Source: Lacihabitans sp. LS3-19
GTDB lineage: Bacteria > Bacteroidota > Bacteroidia > Cytophagales > Spirosomataceae
DNA length: 64,000 bases
NCBI RefSeq assembly: GCF_024343575.1
Contig: NZ_RJUA01000130.1
Span: forward strand, 126,217 to 190,216
Direction: 5' to 3'
Shown: positions 44,911 through 54,020 of the stretch, piece by piece
How the letters are laid out: every line of letters starts with the position of its first letter
How positions within the stretch are numbered: position 1 is the first letter of the stretch
Made by a program: the position numbers and the translations under genes
Notes under the pieces: model-generated
The model's database searches: none
What the model was told of the DNA's origin: nothing
The model's input: only the letters and a program-made list of their open reading frames with translations

Positions 44911-47901
44911 TTAATATCCACAGCCACCAATATATGCTTTGAAACCGCATCCATTTTCTGCTTCAAAACCTGCTTGCAAGGTTACGGAGTTTCCTCCATT
45001 AAAGGTTACATTAGTTCCGCTAAAAACTTTTGTTTGCACGCCGTTTTGGGTTGTAATTGTCGTTGCAGCATTATACTGTCCTGCAACTAAATTCCCAGAA
45101 AATGTCTGTGTGTTTGGACATGGAGGTGAAATGTCAATTTCTTGAATCAAAATATTGTCCAGAAACAAGCGATTTCCCCAGCCACCAATATCTTCAAAAA
45201 CCAGTTCGAATGTTTTTCCTGCAAAAGCATTCAAATCTATGACTTCTTTACGCCATTGGTTGCAGTCTATTGGCGTGAAAAGCGTCGTTTGGTCAGGAGC
45301 AGTTGCTAAAGCACTTCCTGCTTTATCATAAATTAATTGCTGTGTCCCATCGCATAATATGGCGTATACTTTAAATCTGTCAAATTTTGAGGCGTCATAT
45401 CGAGCATATGCAACATCAAAAGAAAGTTTGGCATAATCCATATTTGAAAGGTCAACAAAACGTTTTAGTCTGTCTATCTTTCCAGTATTATCCGCAGCAC
45501 GATTATTAATCATTGCTGAATTTGCATTACAAGTAGTACTTTGGGTTGTCCATGTAATAGCATCATTATCAGGGTTTTGATTAAGAAAGTTGCTCAAGTT
45601 TGAAATAAATTTTTCATTAACAGGTTCTGCAATATGCTTTGCTGGGTCATTTGGAAAAGCATCATAAATATCCTTAATTCCATCGGCATCACTATCAATG
45701 GTTTTGACATAATTAAGCAAAGTTGTCAGTGCCTGAGGAGCATTTGTTGGCGAAGTTAGCCCAGCTTGATTCAGCGTACTTTCACCATGACAAGAAGTAC
45801 AGGTGCGTATTTCTCCAGGTCTTGTACTTAACCAAAGTCTTTCTCTCACTATTCCCTTGTTATTGGCATCTGTTAACTGCCATGTCAAGGCTCTTTTTGC
45901 AGGAACAATCATTGCCACAGAGCCATCAGGATGAACATTAGCACTTCCTTGTGCCCCAGTACTTGGTGGGTTATACGTCATGGCAGTTGGGTCATGTAAA
46001 AATCTTGCAATACCACGTCTTCCAGCTTTTGGTGTATTTATTCCTCCAATGCCTCTGATTTGGTCGTTTTGTAAAAATTGAAGGTGCTTTACATCATAAA
46101 TTCCATTGGGATGTGCAGGGTTTATGGTTTGGTGGGATCCACCGTCAACTCTCAGATTAAAAGGTTGTTGCGTGTCTTGGTCATCTCTACTGGTCACATC
46201 TCTGATAGCAAGTACAGAAAGGTTATTTCGACTCAAAAACTTACGAAAATCATGAAGATTTACTCCCGCATTTGTAAAAAGTGATTGTTCGGATTGAGCA
46301 ACTGATTCCAAATTTATTGTTGGATTTATTGGCTTTTGTCTAACTTTTACTTCCACAGGATAGACCTCCCAAAGCAATCCATTATAGGTATAAAGCTCGT
46401 CGGGGCTCCACCATGAAACTGATTTTGATATACCTGCACCAGTGATAGCAGTATTTGCTTTTAAATATCCATTTCCAGCCGATTCTAAAAGCCGAATTCT
46501 GTAGTCGTATTTACTTACAGGTGCATTCGAAGTTCCAATATTTTGGTCTTCTTGCGTTGAATATGAGTGAGCAACCAACACTTGGCCATCTGAAAGTGGC
46601 ATTGGATTACGGTACAATCCTGAATGATTTAAGCTTGGATTATCAGTTGCATTTCTAGTTTCGGGATGCGTGACATAAGAAGACGTAACTTGCTCTGGGT
46701 GCATTCCGGGAGGAGCATTTACTTTCACTACCATGCCAGAGCCATGTGTTCCAAACTCTGGTGCTTCTATGCCATAATACACACCAGGAGTTACAGGCGA
46801 TTCTTGAATATGAAACATTGCCCGAATTGGTGTTGGACTTATGGGAACATAAAAATCATGCAAATTTGGGTCATTCGTAAAGTTTTGTGTCATATAATTA
46901 CCCATATCGTGCCTGCCGAGATGGTTTAAAATCTCCATTTCCGTTCCGTCCTCATTCATCATCCATGGATTGAAAACATTAAAGTTTAATGGATTGGTAT
47001 TGGCCCATTGTGGTAGAGATAATAAATCATTTCGGCCAGGGCGTGGTTCAGGATAAATCTCATTATCTGGCAAAATACTCGATTTGCTTGCAGCGGCAGT
47101 TTCATCAGAATAATTGAAAGTACCATATAGATAATTTCCTGTATTACCCAAAATATTCTCAATGTCAGCATCGGCTTGTTGGTCACGCTGCATGTGGTCC
47201 CAGCGTGTAAAAATCAATCTTCCTGCATTGTCAATGCTGGGGGTAAAGTCTCCAGAAGGCGAATGCGTGAGCATTTCGAGTCCACTTGCGATTGAGCATG
47301 CAATCGGATCAAGTCGCCAAATACCCGATACAATCGGAGAAGATTCGTATTCGTCATGCTGTGGATATAGGTGTGCCATACCGCCACGGGGCATATCTGA
47401 GGTAAATATTATTCGCTCATCAGTACCATAGATTGGTTGAATATTATTGTAGCCCACAGGTTGATTTGGAACAAGGGTAATCACAGGCGTTTCATTTTGC
47501 CCAATTCCTGTAATTTCATAAATTTTCCAAGTATAGTTTTGAACCTGATATCGAGCTGATGCAGAGCCAATAGCCATACTGAAAAGTACTTTTGTGCCAG
47601 ACCAATGCACCGAAGGATCTCGTACTGCAATAGAGGCGGCACCTTGTTGCACCGTGTTTTCGCCATAGCCTGCGGCTTCAGTCAGGTTTTTAAGAGAGCC
47701 ATCGGTATATCTGATATACAAATCACCACCTCTTGGTGCAGAATATACACTTGCTTGATGATTGCCAAAAGTTTGCAAAGAAGTGCCAAAGTCGGTTGGT
47801 TGTGGCACTTGGGTACAAAATATAATTGGATTTGGCAAAGTTTGAGCAATAGACAGAAAAGCTGCAAAGCATAAGATGATAATTATAACATATTTTTTCA
47901 T
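44911..47901 (-). CDS. secreted HzsA-related protein with one CxxCH motif
   Basis: A 996-residue exported protein (signal peptide MKKYVIIIILCFAAFLSIAQ). The main body (about 25-720) is a WD40-like/beta-propeller fold that resembles the hydrazine synthase alpha-subunit middle domain found in many non-anammox bacteria. A haem-binding motif Cys701-x-x-Cys704-His705 (RTCTSCHGES) follows. After it come a calcium-type repeat DSDADGIKDIYDAFP, a carbohydrate-binding-like beta domain (about 790-930), and a C-terminal module (VQTKVFSGTNVTFNGGNSV, then LQAGFEAENGC). The last module matches the end of the LamG protein at 15007. Hydrazine chemistry is not expected; redox or surface function is inferred. 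Confidence 0.8.
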   Translation of the reverse strand: MKKYVIIIILCFAAFLSIAQTLPNPIIFCTQVPQPTDFGTSLQTFGNHQASVYSAPRGGDLYIRYTDGSLKNLTEAAGYGENTVQQGAASIAVRDPSVHWSGTKVLFSMAIGSASARYQVQNYTWKIYEITGIGQNETPVITLVPNQPVGYNNIQPIYGTDERIIFTSDMPRGGMAHLYPQHDEYESSPIVSGIWRLDPIACSIASGLEMLTHSPSGDFTPSIDNAGRLIFTRWDHMQRDQQADADIENILGNTGNYLYGTFNYSDETAAASKSSILPDNEIYPEPRPGRNDLLSLPQWANTNPLNFNVFNPWMMNEDGTEMEILNHLGRHDMGNYMTQNFTNDPNLHDFYVPISPTPIRAMFHIQESPVTPGVYYGIEAPEFGTHGSGMVVKVNAPPGMHPEQVTSSYVTHPETRNATDNPSLNHSGLYRNPMPLSDGQVLVAHSYSTQEDQNIGTSNAPVSKYDYRIRLLESAGNGYLKANTAITGAGISKSVSWWSPDELYTYNGLLWEVYPVEVKVRQKPINPTINLESVAQSEQSLFTNAGVNLHDFRKFLSRNNLSVLAIRDVTSRDDQDTQQPFNLRVDGGSHQTINPAHPNGIYDVKHLQFLQNDQIRGIGGINTPKAGRRGIARFLHDPTAMTYNPPSTGAQGSANVHPDGSVAMIVPAKRALTWQLTDANNKGIVRERLWLSTRPGEIRTCTSCHGESTLNQAGLTSPTNAPQALTTLLNYVKTIDSDADGIKDIYDAFPNDPAKHIAEPVNEKFISNLSNFLNQNPDNDAITWTTQSTTCNANSAMINNRAADNTGKIDRLKRFVDLSNMDYAKLSFDVAYARYDASKFDRFKVYAILCDGTQQLIYDKAGSALATAPDQTTLFTPIDCNQWRKEVIDLNAFAGKTFELVFEDIGGWGNRLFLDNILIQEIDISPPCPNTQTFSGNLVAGQYNAATTITTQNGVQTKVFSGTNVTFNGGNSVTLQAGFEAENGCGFKAYIGGCGY

Positions 47902-48477
47902 AAAATATGAAGTATAAATTAAGAATGGTATTTTCTGAATATTTTAAACAAAATATTTCACTCCACTAAAGGTAAAAATATGATTTTCGATTTCTATACT
48001 ATTGAACTTTTATGATGCTTGAATTTTACTTTACGGTAATTAAATACCTAATATTTAAGGAATTTGCTCTATTTCTTAAGTTTAATGGTTATTGGTACTA
48101 ATATTAAGCAATTGAAGTTGTTAAGCTTCTGAATTCTTCGATTCGAGAGAAAGAAGTATTGAGAAAAGAATCAAGATGAGGTCTAATGTTTAATCTCTTG
48201 GTATTTAGAGTATTTGGCTTGAATTTTCAAGTTGAATGCCGTTGAGATTAATTTACTTTAATGATAGGTATGTAAATTTATTTCTTCTAAAAAAAGCTTT
48301 AAGTAGTGAATGTTACTTTAAAAACAGTTGCCAATTTTATAAAGCACTTTTTGGTTAAATCTTACTGCTTCTAACCCATAATTATAAATCAATTGAGTCA
48401 ATTTTAGACCAAATTATTTCTTTTTATGAGTAATATAAAACGAAGTTTTTGAAAAATGGTGATTCCGATGTGAAACT
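47902..48477 (-). other. gene-free stretch between two minus-strand genes
   Basis: This 576-nt A/T-rich region holds no reading frame of note, no tRNA and no strong hairpin with a T run. I found no copy of the operator repeat here. It probably contains the promoter of the HzsA-like gene. Confidence 0.6.
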
Positions 48478-48669
48478 CTATTCCTTCTCTTCATCATCTT
48501 TCAAATGTTTAAGTTTTTTGTCTTCTACTTTGCTGTTCAAGAAATTATTGATTTTTTCGATGTCATAAGACATTTGTATTTCCCCAAATGAGTTTATAGT
48601 TACGTCAAATCCATTCAAGTCTTTGTGTACTTTTGGAAGCTCTACTTTGGTTTTATTTTTTTTAGACAT
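48478..48669 (-). CDS. small conserved-looking hypothetical protein
   Basis: A 63-residue, highly charged protein (MSKKNKTKVELPKVHKDLNGF). A central FDVTINSFGEIQMSYDIEKINNFLN segment looks like a beta-beta-helix fold, and a Lys/Glu-rich tail ends in DDEEKE. It has no signal peptide or membrane helix. The codon usage and the ATG look normal, and short proteins of this kind occur in many Bacteroidetes genomes. I do not know its function. No neighbour is close enough to be in an operon. Confidence 0.6.
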   Translation of the reverse strand: MSKKNKTKVELPKVHKDLNGFDVTINSFGEIQMSYDIEKINNFLNSKVEDKKLKHLKDDEEKE

Positions 48670-48903
48670 TTGCTCTTTATTTTTTACAAAAATACACTAT
48701 TTGTTTTTTAGGTCTCAAAATCATCGATTTTTATTCTGAATATTAAGTATCTGTAAAACTTTTTTAAATTTTTTTAAAAATTATTCCTGAAGTAATATTT
48801 TGTGCTTAATATTATAGTTGAAATGGTTTTAGCAATAAGTGAAAATATTTTGCCTTACCAAAACTAATAATTTAACCATTAATAATTCAATCTTATTTAA
48901 AAT

Positions 48904-50379
48904 ATGGAAAAATCGAAAAATGAAAGTGGTCGTAGGGAATTTTTAAAGACTGGCGTGTTAGCGGCAAGTTCTTTTTTTATTGTTCCGAGGCACGTATTAG
49001 GGAAAGGATTCAAAGCCCCAAGTGACAAACTTAATCTAGCGGCTATAGGTGCTGGTGGAAAAGGAAGATCCGATATTTTTAATGCCTATAACAATGGTTC
49101 AGAAAATGTTGTTGCACTCTGTGATGTAGATCCTGGTCAATGTAAAGCAGCAATTGACAAATTTCCGAAGGCAAAACTTTATTCTGATTTCAGGGTGATG
49201 TTGGAACAGATGAAAGGGGAAATAGACGCTGTTACGATTTCAACACCAGATCACGTGCATGGCGTGGCGGCTATGACTGCAATGCAGCTGGGCAATCATG
49301 TATATGTGCAAAAACCATTGACGCATAATATTTACGAGACCAGAATGCTTACAGAAGCAGCTCGTAAGTATAAAATGGTGTCTCAAATGGGGAACCAAGG
49401 AGCATCTAATCCTGGGCAACAACAAATGATTGAATGGCATAAAAAAGGCTTGATTGGCACAGTTGACACCGTTTATGTATGGACCAATCGTCCAGTTTGG
49501 CCACAAGGAATTCCGGTGCCTACTACCAAGCCTGAGTTGCCAGAAACTATGAGCAAAGCCAATTGGGATTTGTTCATTGGACCTGCCGAATATGTTGATT
49601 ATCATCCTCTATATCATCCATTTAAGTGGAGAGGCTGGTGGAATTTTGGTACTGGAGCACTTGGCGATATGGGCTGTCACCTAATCGACCCCCCATTTAG
49701 AGTATTGGAATTGGGCTATCCTACTGAGGTAGAATGTAGTGTTGGTCAGGTATTTTTGAAAGATTGGCAGCCAGAATATATACCACAAGGATGCCCGCCT
49801 TCAGCACATGTGCAGTTAAAGTTTCCTGCTTCTAAAAAGAATAAGAAAGATATCAAAATGATATGGACAGATGGCGGCATCAGGCCGTTTCATCCAGATT
49901 TGATTCCTGCGAATGATTCCATTGGTGAAAACGGAAGTGCAAATGGTGTAATGATAATAGGTTCGAAAGGAATTATGACTTGTGGTACTTATGGCCTAAC
50001 GCCCAAAGTTTATAAAAACAATGGTGATGTAATAGAAATGCCAAAAGATTATAAAACTTCTAATCCAAATGAAAAACTTCCAGAATATGGACACCAAGTA
50101 TCTTGGTGTGATGCCATTAAAGAAGGTTATGGTGGTAAAAAGCATAAAGCTCTGACGTCATCTTTCGATTATTCGGGACCTTTGACAGAGACAGTTTTAA
50201 TGGGCAATTTGGCCATTAGAAGTTATGGATTAGGAAAAGCCAAAACATCTGGTAATGGAATGGATTTTGATGGTCGTAAGAAGTTGCTATGGGATGGTAA
50301 TAGTATGAAAATTACCAACTATGACGATGCTAACCAATTTGTTACAAGAGAAAGAAGAGAAGGATGGCAATTGATTTAA
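48904..50379 (+). CDS. Gfo/Idh/MocA-family oxidoreductase with Tat signal
   Basis: A 491-residue NAD(P)-dependent sugar oxidoreductase-like protein exported through the twin-arginine pathway (ESGRREFLKTGVLAASSFF). The Rossmann domain has AAIGAGGKGRSDI near 47-60. The catalytic-region EKP motif appears as VYVQKPLTHN, a Gln variant common in this exported subgroup. The C-terminal Gfo/Idh domain has GWWNFGTGALGDMGCHLIDPP. A folded, cofactor-bearing periplasmic enzyme acting on a sugar or glycoside is expected. It is convergent with the FucP-type transporter gene, and the two share a bidirectional terminator. Confidence 0.9.
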   Translation: MEKSKNESGRREFLKTGVLAASSFFIVPRHVLGKGFKAPSDKLNLAAIGAGGKGRSDIFNAYNNGSENVVALCDVDPGQCKAAIDKFPKAKLYSDFRVMLEQMKGEIDAVTISTPDHVHGVAAMTAMQLGNHVYVQKPLTHNIYETRMLTEAARKYKMVSQMGNQGASNPGQQQMIEWHKKGLIGTVDTVYVWTNRPVWPQGIPVPTTKPELPETMSKANWDLFIGPAEYVDYHPLYHPFKWRGWWNFGTGALGDMGCHLIDPPFRVLELGYPTEVECSVGQVFLKDWQPEYIPQGCPPSAHVQLKFPASKKNKKDIKMIWTDGGIRPFHPDLIPANDSIGENGSANGVMIIGSKGIMTCGTYGLTPKVYKNNGDVIEMPKDYKTSNPNEKLPEYGHQVSWCDAIKEGYGGKKHKALTSSFDYSGPLTETVLMGNLAIRSYGLGKAKTSGNGMDFDGRKKLLWDGNSMKITNYDDANQFVTRERREGWQLI

Positions 50380-50394
50380 AATTGATATTTTAAC

Positions 50395-50436
50395 ATAAAA
50401 AATGAGGCTTTCAGAATTGAGAGCCTCATTTTTTTT
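50395..50436. terminator. bidirectional terminator between the oxidoreductase and FucP-type genes
   Basis: A 12-bp stem (50401-50412 with 50419-50430, one G-U pair) has a T run on the plus side and an A run on the other, so it can end transcription from both directions. Confidence 0.88.
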
Positions 50437-50453
50437 ACTATGTTCAATGAATT

Positions 50454-51770
50454 TTATTTATCTCCTCCGTAATACTTGTAAGTACGGAATCCATAAATAG
50501 CAACTACTACAAAACATAAAAGAGGCAAAATGAAGGAAAAATTAACTTCGGGAACACCTAGGATTTTAATATCGCCATAGCCAGTCCCTCCAAAATCTAA
50601 GATTAAACCTTGTAAAATTGGCATAAATGCTCCACCTACTATCGCCATAACCAAAAAAGCGGATGCGTATTTTGCATCATCTCCCAAACCATGCAAAGCA
50701 ATGCCGTAGATTGTAGGAAACATCAAAGACATACAAAAAGATATCATTACCAAGCTATATAGCCCCCAACGTCCTTCAATAAAAATGGCTCCTGAACAAA
50801 ATAATATTGCTAAAAATGCAAGAATCATTAACAATTTGCCTGAATCAATAAATTTCAAGAAATAAGTGAAAATAAATCTTCCAATCAAGAAAATTATTAA
50901 TGCGGCATAAGCATAATTTACGGCATCGGTGTTGCTTATACCTTGGTTTTCAGCATATTGGTAGATGTATGTCCAACACATAATCTGAGCTCCTACATAA
51001 AACATTTGGGATATAACCCCACCTACAAATCGTTCTTTTTTAAATATCCTTTTTATAGATTCCCACATGCCACTTGCACCGTCAGCTTCTTTGTTTTCTG
51101 GCATTTTAGAGATGCCAATAATTACAATCATCAACAACACAAATAAACCCAAACCCACGTAAGGATTTCTGATGATCATTAAGTCAGAAGTTTTTACAGC
51201 AGATTTTGCGGCTCCTTCCAAAGTTTCATAAATGCTATTGCCTTGAGCATCAATATCGTCTGATTGTAACGAACTTAGAATAAAAGTCTGAGCAACAAAA
51301 AGTCCAGATAATGCACCGAGCGGGTTGAAAGATTGAGCCAAGTTTAACCTTTGGGTCGCTGTTTCTTCAGAGCCCATTGATAAAATATACGGGTTGGCAG
51401 TTGTTTCGAGAAAAGCTAAGCCAAAAGTAAGGATATACAATGCGGCTAGGAAGAAATAGTAATTTTCCATTGCTGCAGCTGGATAAAAAAGTATTGCACC
51501 AAATGCATAAAGGACTAAGCCTAGTATGATTCCAGTTTTGTAGCTGTATTTTTTAATAACATAAGCTGCAGGTAAAGCCATCGTAAAATATCCACCGTAA
51601 AAAGCTGCCTGCACCCAAGATGCTTGTGTATTGTTTAATTCGAGTACTTTTTTGAAAGCCGAAACCATCGGATTGGTGATGTCGTTGGCAAAACCCCAAA
51701 GGGCGAATAGTGAGGTTATGAGAATAAAAGGCAAAAGGTTTTCTTTGCTTACTACTGTTGTTTTTTTCAT
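50454..51770 (-). CDS. fucP: MFS sugar transporter, FucP type
   Basis: A 438-residue inner-membrane transporter with 12 helices, of the FucP family that takes up L-fucose or other sugars (glucose, galactose, N-acetylglucosamine) with protons. Family motifs are ALWGFANDITNPMVSAFK in helix 1, FYGGYFTMALPAAYV and FGLAFLETTANPYIL. The last also recurs in related sugar porters, so the exact sugar is not certain. A GH95 fucosidase gene is 2.3 kb downstream and supports fucose, but that is inference. The insertion between helices 6 and 7 (about 200-240) is longer than in E. coli FucP. Confidence 0.85.
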   Translation of the reverse strand: MKKTTVVSKENLLPFILITSLFALWGFANDITNPMVSAFKKVLELNNTQASWVQAAFYGGYFTMALPAAYVIKKYSYKTGIILGLVLYAFGAILFYPAAAMENYYFFLAALYILTFGLAFLETTANPYILSMGSEETATQRLNLAQSFNPLGALSGLFVAQTFILSSLQSDDIDAQGNSIYETLEGAAKSAVKTSDLMIIRNPYVGLGLFVLLMIVIIGISKMPENKEADGASGMWESIKRIFKKERFVGGVISQMFYVGAQIMCWTYIYQYAENQGISNTDAVNYAYAALIIFLIGRFIFTYFLKFIDSGKLLMILAFLAILFCSGAIFIEGRWGLYSLVMISFCMSLMFPTIYGIALHGLGDDAKYASAFLVMAIVGGAFMPILQGLILDFGGTGYGDIKILGVPEVNFSFILPLLCFVVVAIYGFRTYKYYGGDK

Positions 51771-51848
51771 TTAGGGTTGTTTTAAGCTTTAAAATTAGCT
51801 TTTTTTTCTAAAATTCTGGCTATAGAAAAATAAGTTTATCGAAATAGT

Positions 51849-52265
51849 TTAACAAGGGTTTTCCCTTTTGAAACCATTAGATATTAATTCCTTTAAAATC
51901 TTATGGTCAACATCATCCAGAGATTTAATATAAAGGCAGCCTTTTCCAGTTTTGTATTTTCCCAATTTTTCCAAAAGCTCTTTATTTTCTTCAGCATTTG
52001 CTCCAATATAAAGCGTTAAAGCTTCTTTTCTTGGTGAAAAACCTACTTTTAGCATATCGCCTTCTCTTCCACTATCATATTTGTAATGATATGATCCAAA
52101 ACCAACTATTGCTGGGCCCCACATTTTGGGAGGCAAATGGGTGATTTCTTCCATAAATTTTGAAACCGTAAAACAGTCCTTTTTTCTGGTTTCATTCTCG
52201 ATTTTGTTTAAAAAATCTGAAACAGAAGCTTCGTTTTCTGTAGTTTTTAAATTAGCTTTTGCCAT
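51849..52265 (-). CDS. DUF1801-domain protein
   Basis: A 138-residue protein of the DUF1801 (YdhG-like) family. The core contains PPKMWGPAIVGFGSYHYKYDSGREGDMLKVGFSPRK and YTLYIG-like strands, and it ends with KILKELISNGFKRENPC. It is cytoplasmic and of unknown biochemical role. Its start overlaps the end of the tag gene by 14 bases, so the two are cotranscribed. Confidence 0.85.
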   Translation of the reverse strand: MAKANLKTTENEASVSDFLNKIENETRKKDCFTVSKFMEEITHLPPKMWGPAIVGFGSYHYKYDSGREGDMLKVGFSPRKEALTLYIGANAEENKELLEKLGKYKTGKGCLYIKSLDDVDHKILKELISNGFKRENPC

Positions 52266-52779
52266 TGTTTATTTTGTCTAAAATGTGACAATCTTCATCA
52301 TGAGCTCCTTTGAGGTAGCCCGTACTCATGAGGAATTCGTTAACTATCTCGCCACCAGTAAATTTAAAAGTTTTTTTGAATATTTTCACCCACTCTTCTT
52401 TGGTTTTTGGATGGTGATGTTCTATCCAATTTTTAAAAGAACCAAACTCTTCTTGAAGTTTTAATATTTCTTTGGCATTATGAATGGCCGCATTGACTTT
52501 CAGTTTGTTACGTATTACGCCGGGGTCATGTAAAAGCCTTTCGATTTCGGTTTCATCATAACTTGCCACAATTTCTATGTTGAATCGGTGATAGGCTTGC
52601 CGAAAAGTCTCCTGTTTTTTTAAGATTAAATCCCAAGAAAGGCCGGCTTGGTTTATTTCAAAAACAAATCTTTCGAAAAGCTCATTGTCACTTTCTATCG
52701 GAAATCCATAGTGATTATCGTGATAAATTCTATGATGGTTGTCTTCTGGTAAGTTTTTACAATAAGTGCAATAGCTCAT
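52252..52779 (-). CDS. tag: DNA-3-methyladenine glycosylase I
   Basis: A 175-residue repair enzyme that removes 3-methyladenine from alkylated DNA. The N-terminal zinc-finger part begins MSYCTYCK, and family motifs are YHDNHYGFPIESDNELFERF, EINQAGLSWDLILKKQETFR and VNEFLMSTGYLKGAHDEDC. Zinc ligands at Cys and His positions near both ends (Cys4, His residues near the N-terminus, and HDEDCH at the C-terminus) are present. It overlaps DUF1801 by 14 bases and is divergent from the alcohol dehydrogenase gene. Confidence 0.93.
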   Translation of the reverse strand: MSYCTYCKNLPEDNHHRIYHDNHYGFPIESDNELFERFVFEINQAGLSWDLILKKQETFRQAYHRFNIEIVASYDETEIERLLHDPGVIRNKLKVNAAIHNAKEILKLQEEFGSFKNWIEHHHPKTKEEWVKIFKKTFKFTGGEIVNEFLMSTGYLKGAHDEDCHILDKINNGKS

Positions 52780-52859
52780 TTTAATTGGTTTTTTGCCAAA
52801 AATAAAAATTATTTCTCTATTAATTCTGTTAACCTTTTAAATGATAAAAAACTAAGCAG

Positions 52860-54020
52860 ATGATTTCAAATTTCTCGTATTACAATCCAGTAAAAATAAT
52901 TTTCGGTAAAGATACAATAGCTTTATTGTCCAAAAATATTCCTTCTGGTTCAAAAATCTTGCTCACATATGGTGGAGGAAGTATATTCAAAAATGGCGTT
53001 TATGAGCAAGTAAAAGCTGCTTTGGCGGAATATGAAATTGTAGAATTCGGAGGAATTGAGCCCAATCCGACATTTGAGACCTTAATGAAAGCAGTAGAAT
53101 TGGGAAGAAAAGAGAATGTCGATTTTATACTTTCTGTTGGTGGCGGTTCAGTTTTAGACGGAACAAAGTTTATTTCAGCTGCAATACCTTTTGAGGGAGG
53201 AAATGAGTGGGATAATATCGTTTTGAGAAAGACAAAATATGACAAAGCTACACCATTTGGAGCGGTTTTGACTTTACCAGCTACAGGCTCTGAAATGAAT
53301 TCAGGGGCGGTAATTTCAAAGGCATCTACAAAAGAAAAATATGGTATGGGAAGTCCTTTGCTGTTTCCTAAGTTTTCTGTTTTGGATCCCGAAACCACTT
53401 TTTCTTTGCCTAAAAATCAAATAGCCAATGGCCTTGCGGATGCATTTACGCACGTGATGGAGCAATATTTAACCTATCCTGTAAATGCCATGATTCAAGA
53501 CGAATTTGCGGAAGGTGTTATAAGAACTTTGATAACAGTGGCTCCGAAAGTAATGAAAGATAGCACAGATTACGATGCTATGAGTAATTTTATGTGGGCA
53601 GCCACTGTAGCTTTGAATGGTTTGTTGTCGACAGGTGTTCCAACAGATTGGGCTACCCACCAGATTGGACACGAACTGACGGCTCTTCATGGCGTTGACC
53701 ACGCCCGCTCTTTAGCTGTAGTTTTGCCTTATTTGATGAAATACAAAAAAGAAGATAAAAAAGGCAAAATGATTCAATATGCTCAAAAAGTGTGGAACGA
53801 AACTGGAACCGATGAGGAATTGATAGCAAAAGCGATTCAAAGAACTATTGAATTTTATGAATCTATTGGAATTCCAACAAAAGCCTCAGTATATGGCGTG
53901 GGAGAGGAGACCATTCAAGAAATCAAAAAGCGTTTTACGGAGAGAGGCGTGATATATGGCGAAAGAAAAGATATTACCCCAGATGCTGTGGAGGCGATTT
54001 TGAGAATGAGTATAGCTTAA
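52860..54020 (+). CDS. iron-type alcohol dehydrogenase, YqhD-like
   Basis: A 386-residue NAD(P)-dependent aldehyde/ketone reductase of the iron-type ADH family. The metal ligands Asp194, His198, His267 and His281 are at the very same numbers as in E. coli YqhD, and the NADP-binding [11 protein letters not shown] lies at 94-104. YqhD-like enzymes are NADPH-dependent and detoxify short aldehydes. In this setting it could also act on lactaldehyde from fucose breakdown, but that is speculation. It is convergent with the GH95 gene; the stop codons overlap by 4 bases. Confidence 0.93.
   Translation: MISNFSYYNPVKIIFGKDTIALLSKNIPSGSKILLTYGGGSIFKNGVYEQVKAALAEYEIVEFGGIEPNPTFETLMKAVELGRKENVDFILSVGGGSVLDGTKFISAAIPFEGGNEWDNIVLRKTKYDKATPFGAVLTLPATGSEMNSGAVISKASTKEKYGMGSPLLFPKFSVLDPETTFSLPKNQIANGLADAFTHVMEQYLTYPVNAMIQDEFAEGVIRTLITVAPKVMKDSTDYDAMSNFMWAATVALNGLLSTGVPTDWATHQIGHELTALHGVDHARSLAVVLPYLMKYKKEDKKGKMIQYAQKVWNETGTDEELIAKAIQRTIEFYESIGIPTKASVYGVGEETIQEIKKRFTERGVIYGERKDITPDAVEAILRMSIA

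Noticed and set aside
45057-47874. Several plus-strand frames of 60-90 residues opposite the HzsA-like gene
   Set aside because: They are antisense to a well-supported long gene, show no domain or start context, and many use unlikely amino-acid mixes.
52825-52845. A fourth operator copy around GTTAAC between tag and the YqhD-like gene
   Set aside because: Only about 9 of 16 core positions match and there is no -7 box at the fixed distance.
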